This document shows, one piece after another, positions 50,498 through 59,575 of a DNA stretch of 64,000 nucleotides (within the stretch, counting starts at the first letter, position 1; every line of letters starts with the position of its first letter). The notes beneath the pieces are model-generated. The model did not search any database. It was given only the letters and a program-made list of their open reading frames with translations, and was not told the origin of the DNA. The position numbers and the translations under genes were made by a program. Source of the stretch: Grimontia kaedaensis (GTDB taxonomy: Bacteria; Pseudomonadota; Gammaproteobacteria; Enterobacterales; Vibrionaceae); assembly GCF_023746615.1 (NCBI RefSeq), contig NZ_CP082276.1, positions 1,302,001 through 1,366,000 of the forward strand, written 5' to 3'.

Positions 50498-51956
50498 TCA
50501 GAGCACCAAGTAACGCGACGCCCTCTCGAATTTCGCTGAGGGAGCTATTACCGAAGCCAGCCACCAATGCGCGATCTATCTCTACTGAGCGATGACTGTT
50601 ATCTTCCTGATGGCAATAGTAATCCAACGTTCGAATGGTATATCCCTCCGCTTCAAACGCCGATTTAACCTCTACTGCTGTCGGTCCCCCTTTCCAGCTA
50701 AAGGTCACATGTAACCCCGCGGCCTGACTCAGTATCTCCACCTGATCCCCACAAGCATGGGTTAGCCATTCGACAAAAAGCCGCTGTTTCTCCTGATAAA
50801 GGCTACGCATTTTACGGATATGTCTAAGGTAATTGCCTTCGGTAATAAAGGCCGCCAGCGCTTCTTCTATATGGATCGGGGTATCACCACCAATAGCATC
50901 CTTAATTTGTAAGCATGACTCCACCAAAGCTTCCGGTACGACAAGGTAGCCAACACGCACAGAAGGCAGAAATGCCTTACTGAATGTCCCGATATAAATC
51001 ACCCGCGCATCTTCACCATGCAATTGCGTCGCGAGTCCCTGAAGCGAAGGATAAGGTCGGTTGGCAAACTGGAATTCACTGTCGTAATCATCTTCGATGA
51101 TCCAACGATCTTTCTGGCTTGCCCACTCAATGCAGCGCATTCGCTGCGAAGTATTCAGGCTGTTGCCCATGGGGTATTGGTTGCTCGGCGTCAGATAAAC
51201 AGCTTGGCCTTCGAACTGCTCAATCTTGTCGACATCCGCGCCGGACTTCGGCAATACCGGCAGCTCTTCAATCTTCATTCTGCTTCGCTTAAGCACCTTT
51301 CTCATTTGCACATAGCCAGGGTTCTCCATCATCACGCTATCACCAGCCTTCAAAATGGCATTCGACGCGATATAAAGCGCTTGCTGGGCACCCGAGGTGA
51401 CAATAATCCGGTGTGCGGGCGCGGAAACAGAGCGGCTGACAGAAAGGTATTCACTCAGCGCTTTTCGGAAAGTCAGGCTGCCCTGAATGTCATTTTGCCC
51501 AGCGATGAAACTTCTCTGAAACTGCAGCTGCATCGCTCTCGCCCATTTCTTGTAAGGGAAATTAACGAGATCAGGTACGCCCGGTGCAAAGGCACGGTTT
51601 CTTTTTTGGGTGTCGAAAGCTTCTGGCGCTGCTGCAGTTTCATCGGAGTACGATCGGGTGACTGACGATTCGCCGTTTTCTGCCTGAAGGAATTGCTCAG
51701 GTGTCGACACATTCACGAAGTAACCCGCACCGCGTCGGCTTTCCAAATACCCTTCTGCTTTCAGCTGCTCATAAACTGCTGTCACCGTGTTTCGGCTCAA
51801 TCCCAATTCCTGCGCCATAAAACGGGTAGCAGGAAGCCTGCCTTGATGAGGCCAACGGCGGTTCAGGATCTTTTCTTGAATCGCGGCATAAAGTGCGCTT
51901 TGTTTTGAACTTTTTTCACTGGCGAGCTGCAAATCACCAATGTCGATCGGCTGCAT
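50487..51956 (-). CDS. MocR/GntR-family regulator with aminotransferase-like domain
   Basis: A 489-residue MocR regulator: GntR winged helix (about residues 20-85; LPATRFMAQELGLSRNTVTAVYEQLKAEGYLE) fused to a fold-type I aminotransferase domain. The PLP lysine is visible in GTFSKAFLPSVRVG. It senses PLP or an amino acid adduct. It is divergent from the PNPOx-like gene with an inverted repeat between, so it probably regulates that gene, in the way PdxR controls vitamin B6 genes. Confidence 0.9.
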   Translation of the reverse strand: MQPIDIGDLQLASEKSSKQSALYAAIQEKILNRRWPHQGRLPATRFMAQELGLSRNTVTAVYEQLKAEGYLESRRGAGYFVNVSTPEQFLQAENGESSVTRSYSDETAAAPEAFDTQKRNRAFAPGVPDLVNFPYKKWARAMQLQFQRSFIAGQNDIQGSLTFRKALSEYLSVSRSVSAPAHRIIVTSGAQQALYIASNAILKAGDSVMMENPGYVQMRKVLKRSRMKIEELPVLPKSGADVDKIEQFEGQAVYLTPSNQYPMGNSLNTSQRMRCIEWASQKDRWIIEDDYDSEFQFANRPYPSLQGLATQLHGEDARVIYIGTFSKAFLPSVRVGYLVVPEALVESCLQIKDAIGGDTPIHIEEALAAFITEGNYLRHIRKMRSLYQEKQRLFVEWLTHACGDQVEILSQAAGLHVTFSWKGGPTAVEVKSAFEAEGYTIRTLDYYCHQEDNSHRSVEIDRALVAGFGNSSLSEIREGVALLGALINR

Positions 51957-51981
51957 ATTGGACCCATTTACTTATCTAAAC

Positions 51982-52001
51982 TGGCTCTATTTGTGGAGCC
52001 A
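51982..52001. promoter_or_regulatory. Inverted repeat between MocR and the PNPOx-like gene
   Basis: TGGCTC (51982-51987) and GAGCCA (51996-52001) with an 8-base spacer lie in the 106-base divergent region. This is a candidate MocR binding site. Confidence 0.5.
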
Positions 52002-52062
52002 TTTATCACTACACTACAGGAATTAACGACGAAGAAGCAATGAGCAAACAAGGAAGACGTTT

Positions 52063-52719
52063 ATGACGCTAGGCAACACCCATCGGACAACCGTAAGAAA
52101 AGCCGCTCACAAAGCAGTTAAAAATAAAGAAGCGCTTTACAGCATTATTGATGAATCCAAACTTGCCCACGTGGCTTTCAGTGATGAGCGCGGCCCAACA
52201 GTGATTCCTATGCTGGCATGGCGTGAAGGTGACAACATTTACATTCACGGCGCCAGAAATAGCAAGATGCTTAAACACCTGAAAAACGGCGCGGATTGCT
52301 GCGTGACCTTTACCATTCTGGATGCTTGGGTGTTAGCGCGTTCCGCTTTCCACCACAGCGCACATTACCGCTGTGCGATGGCATTTGGACGTTTTAAAGT
52401 CGTCGAAGATAACGCCCAAAAAGCGGCAGCTTTTGATGAGTTCCTGGAGCAAATCGCACCTGGAAGAAGCAAAGAGGCTCGCCCCGGTAATGAAAAAGAA
52501 CTGACAGCGACAGAACTTTTAGTGATGCCACTTGCTGAAGCTTCCGTCAAGATTGGCCGTCATGGCGTGAATGATGATTTGGCAGACATGGATTTACCCG
52601 TGTGGGCGGGAATTCTTCCCTTCCGCACCGTGGCAGGGCCTTTGGAGCCAACCGCTGACAATAGTGTCGATAAAACACCGGACTATTCATCTGCCTACCC
52701 GGGCCGCTGGTGCGAATAA
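52063..52719 (+). CDS. Pyridoxamine 5'-phosphate oxidase-family (FMN-binding) protein
   Basis: A 218-residue protein of the PNPOx-like split-barrel group: NIYIHGARNSKMLKHLKNG and the FHHSAHYRCAMAFG segment match the FMN-binding family often named Pyridox_ox_2. It may reduce a heme- or flavin-type substrate rather than make PLP. The divergent MocR gene suggests control by a B6 compound or amine. Starts at ATG 52063. Confidence 0.82.
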   Translation: MTLGNTHRTTVRKAAHKAVKNKEALYSIIDESKLAHVAFSDERGPTVIPMLAWREGDNIYIHGARNSKMLKHLKNGADCCVTFTILDAWVLARSAFHHSAHYRCAMAFGRFKVVEDNAQKAAAFDEFLEQIAPGRSKEARPGNEKELTATELLVMPLAEASVKIGRHGVNDDLADMDLPVWAGILPFRTVAGPLEPTADNSVDKTPDYSSAYPGRWCE

Positions 52720-52805
52720 AAATTCATTCCCCAAGGGGCTTTGTCTCTTGGGGATTGTGTAGCTCCCTGATATATTGAGTTTTCGTCTATCAGGAGAGGA
52801 CAAGG

Positions 52806-53696
52806 ATGAGCACATTCAATCGGGTAGCCATTGTCGGCGGTACCCACGGGAACGAATTCAGCGGTATTTATCTTCTTAAAAAGTGGCAGGAAAGCCCTAC
52901 ACTTATTAGCCGCCCCACCTTTGAAACAGAAACCCTTTTCGGCAACCCAAATGCATTCCGCGATAACAAACGTTATTTAGATTGCGATTTGAACCGCCAG
53001 TTCATCCCTGCCGATCTTGCGAACCCAGAACTGGGTAATTACGAGCAAAGCCGAGCTAAAGCTATCAACCTTCAGTTGGGACCGAAAGGCAACGCTCGAA
53101 CTGATCTCATCATCGACCTACACAACACCACCAGCAACATGGGACCAACCCTGATACTGCTGAAAAACGATGCCTTCAATACCCAACTCGCCGCTTACGT
53201 GGCTGATCGAATGGACAATGCAGTGATTCTGTTTGAAGACCACTGTTCTATGGAAGAGCATTACTTCCTTTGTTCCATCGCTGACCAGGGTATCATTATT
53301 GAAGTGGGTCCTCAGCCTCAGTCTGTTATTCGTCAGGACGTGCTGGAATGGATGGATGATATGACACGCCACATTCTCGACTTTGTAGAGCTATTTAATA
53401 AAGGCGAAGTTCCGACACTACCAGAAACTGTTTCGGCATACCGCTATGTAGAAACCTTGAAGCTGCCTGAAAACGAACAGGGCGAACGTATCGGCATGGT
53501 GCATAAGGATGTGCAGGACGCTGACTTCACACCACTTCGAAACGGCGACCCTATCTTCACTAAGTTCGATGGCACAGAAGTTTATTGGGATGGCGACTAC
53601 GAGGCTTACCCGCACTTTATAAATGAAGCCGCTTACTACGATAACAACCTTGCCATGTCATTGGGTGAGAAAGTTGATATCCCTGTGATTAAATAA
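52806..53696 (+). CDS. Aspartoacylase (AspA/AstE family)
   Basis: A 296-residue zinc amidohydrolase. Metal ligands: GGTHGNEFSG (His, Glu) and DLHNTTSNMG (His); RDNKRYLDCDLNRQF contains the substrate-binding DLNR motif. The N terminus and length match aspartoacylase, which releases aspartate from N-acetylaspartate. This is a second AstE/AspA-type protein in the window; the other (10343) has a C-terminal barrel. Followed by a terminator. Confidence 0.9.
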   Translation: MSTFNRVAIVGGTHGNEFSGIYLLKKWQESPTLISRPTFETETLFGNPNAFRDNKRYLDCDLNRQFIPADLANPELGNYEQSRAKAINLQLGPKGNARTDLIIDLHNTTSNMGPTLILLKNDAFNTQLAAYVADRMDNAVILFEDHCSMEEHYFLCSIADQGIIIEVGPQPQSVIRQDVLEWMDDMTRHILDFVELFNKGEVPTLPETVSAYRYVETLKLPENEQGERIGMVHKDVQDADFTPLRNGDPIFTKFDGTEVYWDGDYEAYPHFINEAAYYDNNLAMSLGEKVDIPVIK

Positions 53697-53719
53697 TTCG
53701 CAATACATATACGATCAAA

Positions 53720-53745
53720 GACGCCCTCAAATTGAGGGCGCTTTC
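53720..53745 (+). terminator. Intrinsic terminator of the aspartoacylase gene
   Basis: CGCCCTC pairs with GAGGGCG around AAATT (53722-53740). The T run after it is short (CTTTC), so efficiency may be moderate. Confidence 0.7.
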
Positions 53746-53767
53746 ACACACAATTCAACCCTACTTG

Positions 53768-55954
53768 TCAGGATTGGGTTTCCCCTGCAATCACAGAAGG
53801 GTCACCTTCGACCACCGGCATATCGCCGATATCAGCCGAGCCTGAAACCTGCGTAGGTACTGGGACGCTGGGGTCTGCCAAGGTCAAGCTACTACACTGC
53901 CCTGTCGCCGATTGCATGGTCTGTTCAATCTCTCGCGCTTTGATTACATACTGGTTGGAACTTCCCATGGCAACGCCATCGTTGAGAGAAAATGCTGGCG
54001 TGTACTTGCCGCTATCCTGCTCATAAGGAATCCCCCAAAAGTCACCGTTTCCGCCATAGTTGAACAGGAACGTTTGTCCCGCGTATGTGCCCGCGGAGCC
54101 AGAGCGATCATTAGCATTGCTGTGAGTGTAAGTGAACTGCAAAGGCCGATCGAAACTCACCACATCTCCATTGCCATCTTGTAATGCCGAAAGTTGATTC
54201 CACGACTGTATACCCGTTTCCCAGACATAAAATTCAGTCACAATGGATGAGTCATAAATGTCATAAGGGTTGGTTACTGTCGATGTCACCATGGGCCCAC
54301 TTCGTACACCCCAACTGTGCGGCGTTGAATCTATATCGTTCTGTGTGAGTGAAGCATTGTATCGGACAGGCTCAGAGCTGTTCACATTCACCAGTGTCAA
54401 CGCATTACCGCCAGAGGTACTGAAAGTGAAGCTATGCGGACCACTCGTTGTTTCAAACGGGCTGCTGGCGCCACTCCAATTCACTAAATCACCACTATCC
54501 AATGTACCAATCGGACAGTTGTCATAGCAGTACAGCGTCACCGAACCACCATTTAGCAGCTCACCTGAACCCGTTTCACTTCCGTTAATAAAGCTTTGCT
54601 CGTAGTAGGTCAGCGACGTTTTCCCTTCCAGATATTTTACTTCGCCCCCCAATTGCTCGGAGTACATATAGAGTGATTCATTTGTACTCAGGGTAATTTG
54701 CACCGGGCTAATCGTCGCTACAGAAGGACCGTTCTCACCCCAACTCAACTTACCGGTTTTATAAAAACCGTCTGAACCCACACTATCCTGTGCAGCCGTG
54801 AGGTAATTCACCACCCACTGATCAAAAGAACCATCGCTAAAGACGGTGCTGTCCCAGTAACCGAACTGAATACCTCTGGACTGTGAGAGACTTAGCGTTT
54901 TCACTTCGTTTTTGATCAAGCGCCCTGGCGCATTCACATAGGTATACTCGGTTTGCGCACTGCCGTCGTTTCTCACAACGGTTTCGCCATTGGTTACAGC
55001 ACCTTCAGTCTCTGTCCAAAGGCCCCAGTAACCCACATATCCGTAGCTATCATAGTTTCCGTTATTAGCACTTGAATAGAGGATTGGAAAACCCGCATTT
55101 ACACTGACTTCTGCACCTGATGACGCGTTATATAGGTCATATCGATGTACGTAGCTGTCAAACTGGGTTCGGCTCAAACAAGTGCCCGCATTGCTGCCGG
55201 ACTTGTAGGGCAAGCTGTCAAAATCTGACGCGTTTTGCAGCAAAACGTTATCGCTATCAAACGACAAAGCATAAGCTCCCGATTGGTCAGAAGAGGTCAG
55301 TGCCACACCCGTGGAGCGATCACTACTCATTACCACGCTGGCACTTTGTGTATAGCTGCTGGCACCCTGCTGGCTGGATTCATAAAGCGTAAAACCTATC
55401 GAACCAGGTTCGCTGTCCAAAGTGATCACTTCACCTCCACCCAATTGGTTGAGGTTGGTGAAATTGTCATAGAAATCAAAATTGAACGTAAACTGCCCGA
55501 AAGGGTTAGAATCAGAAGCTCCTTCGCTAATCACAGCCTGGAATTTTATCGCCTGATTACCGCCACCCCCTTCCATTTCGGGGATCCACACGTTGACGAT
55601 CAAGGGATCAAGATCAGAGGCCCGAGTGACGTTTGCCAATGCTTTTAAATAGGACGGTGTATTCGCTGCGCCAGATGACTGGCCTGACGACCCATCATCT
55701 TCTGAGTCAAAACAAGCGGCTTCATCCGCCAGTACTAAATAGGGACCAGCGTTCGCGAACTCCGTGACATTAAACTGTGCCGTGAAACAGAGAATACTGT
55801 TCACCAATTCGATAGGTTGTAACGCCTCATTCCATACGTAAGATTTAGTCTGCGCATTCGAGTAGTCTGTACCAGAGTCGTTGAATGCAGCATGAGCAAC
55901 ACCCGAAGATAAGGCCATCGATGACAGCAGCCATACAGTTTTAGTCATTTTCAT
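53768..55954 (-). CDS. Large exported hypothetical protein, 728 aa
   Basis: No family recognised. A signal peptide (MKMTKTVWLLSSMALSSGVAHA) is followed by about 705 residues rich in S, T, G, N and Y with few charges, a composition of secreted or surface beta-rich proteins. Cysteines are spaced in pairs (about C56 and C80, then SLYCYDNCPIG). There is no obvious repeat, anchor or enzyme motif. A tiny lipoprotein gene overlaps its start by 14 bases, so the two products are probably made together. A periplasmic or cell-surface role is likely. Confidence 0.65.
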   Translation of the reverse strand: MKMTKTVWLLSSMALSSGVAHAAFNDSGTDYSNAQTKSYVWNEALQPIELVNSILCFTAQFNVTEFANAGPYLVLADEAACFDSEDDGSSGQSSGAANTPSYLKALANVTRASDLDPLIVNVWIPEMEGGGGNQAIKFQAVISEGASDSNPFGQFTFNFDFYDNFTNLNQLGGGEVITLDSEPGSIGFTLYESSQQGASSYTQSASVVMSSDRSTGVALTSSDQSGAYALSFDSDNVLLQNASDFDSLPYKSGSNAGTCLSRTQFDSYVHRYDLYNASSGAEVSVNAGFPILYSSANNGNYDSYGYVGYWGLWTETEGAVTNGETVVRNDGSAQTEYTYVNAPGRLIKNEVKTLSLSQSRGIQFGYWDSTVFSDGSFDQWVVNYLTAAQDSVGSDGFYKTGKLSWGENGPSVATISPVQITLSTNESLYMYSEQLGGEVKYLEGKTSLTYYEQSFINGSETGSGELLNGGSVTLYCYDNCPIGTLDSGDLVNWSGASSPFETTSGPHSFTFSTSGGNALTLVNVNSSEPVRYNASLTQNDIDSTPHSWGVRSGPMVTSTVTNPYDIYDSSIVTEFYVWETGIQSWNQLSALQDGNGDVVSFDRPLQFTYTHSNANDRSGSAGTYAGQTFLFNYGGNGDFWGIPYEQDSGKYTPAFSLNDGVAMGSSNQYVIKAREIEQTMQSATGQCSSLTLADPSVPVPTQVSGSADIGDMPVVEGDPSVIAGETQS

Positions 55955-56090
55955 TAGTCACAACCTCCAACTGTTGGGGGAGTTGTAAACTACTGGTAGA
56001 AGTCGCAGATCCTGCACCATCGCTATCACTGCACCCTAAAATACCGATAGAAAACAGGCATATAAAGCCCAATTTTATTAACCCTTTCAT
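55941..56090 (-). CDS. Small lipoprotein, 49 aa
   Basis: A 49-codon gene, ATG 56090 to TAA 55941-55943. The product is MKGLIKLGFI followed by a hydrophobic stretch and the lipobox ILGC (Cys20), then a Ser/Thr/Gln-rich tail. It overlaps the start of the 728-aa gene by 14 bases in another frame, a layout that suggests translational coupling. It resembles short lipoproteins in toxin or pilus-like operons by layout only. The role is unknown. Confidence 0.65.
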   Translation of the reverse strand: MKGLIKLGFICLFSIGILGCSDSDGAGSATSTSSLQLPQQLEVVTNEND

Positions 56091-56539
56091 TACACCCTCA
56101 CCTCATCATCCGTTTCCAAAGAGATAAAAGTCTCAAATTTAAGACTCTATATACACATAGTTTTAGTGTGGGAAACAAACGTTGTCAGCTTTGTGCGTAA
56201 ATCAAAGGCGAGGAACATATCCCATTGAAATCATTGACTTAAATCCGGTATGACGTACTGACAGAAAGAGGAGATTGCTTTGAAAAATAAGGAGTTATAC
56301 ACAAACTGAGACAAATTTCCGGTTGGACTATCATAAACATATAATGTGATACTCATCACCCATTCAACAAATATGGTAATCAATAAGTAAAAACCGAAAT
56401 AGAAACGTGGTGAATGTGATCTCGATCTGCTGAAGGGTGTTGAAGGTTCCCTAGACTGGGGCCAGAAACATTAACAGTAATGACACATAAATTAAAAAAA
56501 TATTGCTGTTATTCCATGCAAACACAGAGGGATACATTA
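56091..56539. other. Intergenic region between the exported-protein pair and the XapX gene
   Basis: About 450 AT-rich bases with no gene. It should hold the divergent promoters. No repeated motif is obvious to me. Confidence 0.35.
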
Positions 56540-56710
56540 ATGAGCGAAGTTTTATTAGCAGTTTTTGCTGGTGCAATTGTTGGTTTTTTCTTTAGCGCCG
56601 TGAAGCTGCCTCTCCCTGCCCCCCCAGTGATATCAGGAATCATGGGTATCGTTGGGATTTATCTTGGCGGCATGGCCTACCAGACAATTGTCACGAGATT
56701 CTTTTCATAG
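56540..56710 (+). CDS. XapX-domain small membrane protein, 56 aa
   Basis: A 56-residue protein made of two hydrophobic helices, matching the XapX (DUF1427) domain: MSEVLLAVFAGAIVGFFFS and the following KLPLPAPPVISGIMGIVGIYLG. Membrane location is certain from sequence; function is unknown in bacteria. I start at ATG 56540 (AGAGGGA upstream); the longer frame to 56480 has an unlikely N terminus. It precedes the zinc-ribbon transposase-like gene by 90 bases. Confidence 0.85.
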   Translation: MSEVLLAVFAGAIVGFFFSAVKLPLPAPPVISGIMGIVGIYLGGMAYQTIVTRFFS

Positions 56711-56800
56711 TCTCGCCCACATCCTTTACCCCAAGCGCAGAAATTTAACGCGCTCAAATTTCATATTTTATTTACGACATAGAAAATTCGAGGAGGACTG

Positions 56801-58264
56801 GTGTCTACAGGGAAGCTACCGCCGGCGGCAGATGGATTACAACTCAACTTCTGTAAAACATTGGCGTGTCGAAACTTTGGATTGAGTGATGAGAAGTATT
56901 ATTTACTTCAAGATTCGGATCCGACTCGTCCCGGCTTGGTGTGCCGAGAGTGTGGTGCCTTTCCTCCTCTCCTTAACAACCAGGGTGTGATTGAAGAACT
57001 GAGCCGCTTGAAACAGCAAGACTCAGGTAACCTCGCCGCGTGCAATACTGAAGGCTGCGAAGCTTTTGGCAAGCCTGTACTCACACACCGCGAGCATTAT
57101 CACGCGTTTGGCTACAGCGGGGAGCGTCAACGATACCGCTGCAAACACTGTCAGGCGACGTTTGTGGACAAATGGTCCAATGCCAACCCGAAACTGGATA
57201 TTCAACAGCGTCTATTGGGTTTACTTTTTACTGGCCACCCGGTTCGGGAAATTTGCAGAAAACTGCATATCAATCCAAAGACCTTTTACGATCACCTGGA
57301 ACAAATTGCCGCCCGCTGTCGAAACAAACTGGCCAGCGTTGATGCGCGATTCCTACAATTGGCAAAGGAAAATCCGCTGGCTTCGGCTCTGACAACATTG
57401 CAACCTCGAAGCGACAACGGCGTAATGTGGCTAACAACCGGTGATGCCGAACATGGTTATGTATTGCTGCAAAACATCAACTATTCATCCGACGAAGAAA
57501 AGCCGGAGGACATTGAAGATGTATACGCAGAAAATGCCAGACTGATGCCAGACAACTTCATCCACTTCACAGACTCGTTTGAACCGAACCCGGAAGGGTT
57601 GCTCAGTCAAGTCAACGAAAAATACAAAGAAGTTCTGTCGCGCAGCAATGTTGAAGACCTTTACACACGTCCAATCCACGTCGATTACCCGTCGAAAGGC
57701 TGCCTGATCCGCCCGCAATATGCAGCATATGCGCAGTATCTTCGATTGAAAGAACTGACGGAGAGCTGGGGTGAACTCAAGGTTTACATACCTCAAGAAC
57801 CCTTGCTTCGCTCTGCCATTATCAGTGTGTTCAAAGACCGCCTGCAAGACAAACAGTGCCACCCTGTTTATGTTGTACAAAACGCACAATGGCTAGAGCA
57901 TGACACTGCAGGCAGTATCGATATCATGTTGTTGAGTTGGTGGCGTGATCGCTGGGCATTTACTCAAAAAGGCCAAGCAGCGAAAGCGATTTGCCATTTA
58001 GGGAGAGAAACCGGTAGCGAAGCAAAATGGCTGCAGCAAGCGACAACAACTGCATTGGAAGATTATCAAGATCGCTTCCACCTAAATTTTCGCTCCCTGA
58101 TAGACGAACCAAGGCGTAGACTGCGTCCCGGTGGCTTGCTACCACTGCTCGACATTTTCCGGGCGTGGAACAACCTTTGTCATCAGAACAGCGAAGGTGT
58201 TACACCAGCACAGGCTTTGGGGCTAGCCCGTCATCCTTACACTTTGGCGAACCTATTGGCTTAA
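56801..58264 (+). CDS. Transposase-derived-looking zinc-ribbon/HTH protein, 487 aa
   Basis: Visible in order: two zinc ribbons (Cys18, 23, 48, 51; and Cys81, 86, 114, 117 in CNTEGC and YRCKHC), a helix-turn-helix (about 132-168; REICRKLHINPKTFYDHLEQI), and a long C-terminal region that starts MWLTTGDAEHGYVLLQNINY. The ribbon-HTH part looks like InsA of IS1-type elements and the following strand like a DDE transposase core, but there are no terminal inverted repeats, no target duplication and only one frame. The start is GTG 56801 with GAGGAGGA upstream. It may be a domesticated transposase acting as a DNA-binding protein. Confidence 0.6.
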   Translation: MSTGKLPPAADGLQLNFCKTLACRNFGLSDEKYYLLQDSDPTRPGLVCRECGAFPPLLNNQGVIEELSRLKQQDSGNLAACNTEGCEAFGKPVLTHREHYHAFGYSGERQRYRCKHCQATFVDKWSNANPKLDIQQRLLGLLFTGHPVREICRKLHINPKTFYDHLEQIAARCRNKLASVDARFLQLAKENPLASALTTLQPRSDNGVMWLTTGDAEHGYVLLQNINYSSDEEKPEDIEDVYAENARLMPDNFIHFTDSFEPNPEGLLSQVNEKYKEVLSRSNVEDLYTRPIHVDYPSKGCLIRPQYAAYAQYLRLKELTESWGELKVYIPQEPLLRSAIISVFKDRLQDKQCHPVYVVQNAQWLEHDTAGSIDIMLLSWWRDRWAFTQKGQAAKAICHLGRETGSEAKWLQQATTTALEDYQDRFHLNFRSLIDEPRRRLRPGGLLPLLDIFRAWNNLCHQNSEGVTPAQALGLARHPYTLANLLA

Positions 58265-58325
58265 CCGTTAGAGTTCATTCTATTTTTCTGGCCATTTCTC
58301 ACTGAAATACCAGATCCAAGATAAT

Positions 58326-58357
58326 AAAAAAAGCGAGGCCATAGCTCGCTTTTTTAT
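58326..58357. terminator. Bidirectional intrinsic terminator
   Basis: AAGCGAG and CTCGCTT form a 7-bp stem with A run on one side and T run on the other, between the convergent zinc-ribbon gene and maoP. Confidence 0.85.
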
Positions 58358-58373
58358 TGAATGCAAAACCAGA

Positions 58374-58703
58374 TTACTCGTCAGCTTCAGCTTCTGAGTA
58401 ATCTTCACTTGCGCCCCTACGGGAAGTAGAACACAAGTTGTAAACGACATGCTTATGGTTGATTTCTTTCAGGTATTTCAACCAACAAAGAGCATATGAT
58501 GATTCAGCTGCACGACGGCCATTCACTTCATCAACGAATTTCTGCTGCTCTTCATCTTGTGGAACCATTGCACCTTCGAACAGTGCTTTCATGGTACGCC
58601 CACTAGTTTCCAAAAGTTGTGCTTCTTTGATGGTGAAATAGCCTGATCGAGCAAAACCTTTTGGAAAATGCTTGTCATCAAAAAACTTTTGACCACTAAA
58701 CAT
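58374..58703 (-). CDS. maoP: Macrodomain Ori organisation protein MaoP (DUF413)
   Basis: A 109-residue protein with the DUF413 pattern (DDKHFPKGFARSGYFTIKEAQLLETSG, and a tail rich in D and E) of E. coli MaoP/YifE, which helps to organise the Ori macrodomain with the maoS site. It ends with SEAEADE, as in YifE. It converges on the zinc-ribbon gene with a terminator between. I do not see a maoS site. Confidence 0.85.
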   Translation of the reverse strand: MFSGQKFFDDKHFPKGFARSGYFTIKEAQLLETSGRTMKALFEGAMVPQDEEQQKFVDEVNGRRAAESSYALCWLKYLKEINHKHVVYNLCSTSRRGASEDYSEAEADE

Positions 58704-59357
58704 TATTTAGCTCCTTAACAAATTTTCGCAATATTCTTCATTAAACCATTAAGGTGTAAAGCAAAATATTATTGATCTGACGATTAAGAAATTTAATTCT
58801 TAATCCGGTTTATAGCGGTGATTTTGAATTATGTCGAGCAATTAACGACAAATTTATGATGAATTTTTAGGTAACTTATCTAAGGATTTCTCCAAGGTCG
58901 AGACAATAGAAAGTAAGCCTTTGTAACAATGTGAAAAACGTCAAGAATTGACAGAATTCCATCTTGGTCAGCTCAGAAGGTTTCGCCTTACCAGCACCTT
59001 TCCCTACCCCCAAGTCTAAGCTAAACCTCAAATTTCTACTGACCTTCGGCGCTTTCGGCTCACAATGAAAGAGACAAAGACTTCCCTTTCCATTCAATCT
59101 TTACCTACTGATGAGATTCTTCTCGTAACAATCGAAAACATTAATCAAAAACAGTGAATTTTTTCGTTTTATTTAATCGTCTCGCTAGACTTATGCTTAG
59201 GAGGAATTGGTGTCATCGTTATGCCAAGGAACTTTCATCAATTAGTCACATAACTTCGGCTATATTTGACGAGACAGAGGGTTAGAGGAATAATCAACAC
59301 CCTTTTATTCTATGAAAAAGTATTCCGAATTATTGTTAAACGAACAGGGTAAATACA
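58704..59357. other. Intergenic region upstream of maoP
   Basis: 650 AT-rich bases. The minus frame 58876-59097 codes for a peptide with a segment KAPKVSRNLRFSLDLGVG, which I cannot assign; I do not annotate it. The rest contains only the promoters of maoP and the gene at 59358. Confidence 0.35.
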
Positions 59358-59519
59358 ATGGCCAAGTGGGAACAGTGGCTGAAAAACGACACAAACCGTA
59401 AAGAAAAGTTTAATTCCAAATTCAATGACGAATTTGACGATCGACCTCAACGCGACAAGAAGGCGCGCCGTAAGGCAAAGCCGAGCCGCTCATCTCATGA
59501 GGATTACCCGTTCGATTGA
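59358..59519 (+). CDS. Small basic protein, 53 aa
   Basis: A 53-codon gene ATG 59358 to TGA 59519, product MAKWEQWLKNDTNRKEKFNS and then a highly charged KDKKARRKAKPSRSS-like part. It is soluble and basic, perhaps an RNA- or DNA-binding protein. AGGGTAA is upstream. A terminator follows directly. Family not recognised. Confidence 0.6.
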   Translation: MAKWEQWLKNDTNRKEKFNSKFNDEFDDRPQRDKKARRKAKPSRSSHEDYPFD

Positions 59520-59523
59520 TGAA

Positions 59524-59552
59524 AAAAAGCCAGCGTCTTCGCGCTGGCTTCG
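59524..59552. terminator. Terminator between the 53-aa gene and the permease gene
   Basis: GCCAGCG and CGCTGGC form a 7-bp stem; on the minus strand it is followed by seven T, so it serves the permease gene; on the plus strand it can serve the 53-aa gene. Confidence 0.82.
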
Positions 59553-59575
59553 ATATCTCAAGTGTTAACGTACCA

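Noticed and set aside
51018..51665. 215-codon plus-strand frame in the MocR gene
   Set aside because: Antisense shadow of a well-defined regulator.
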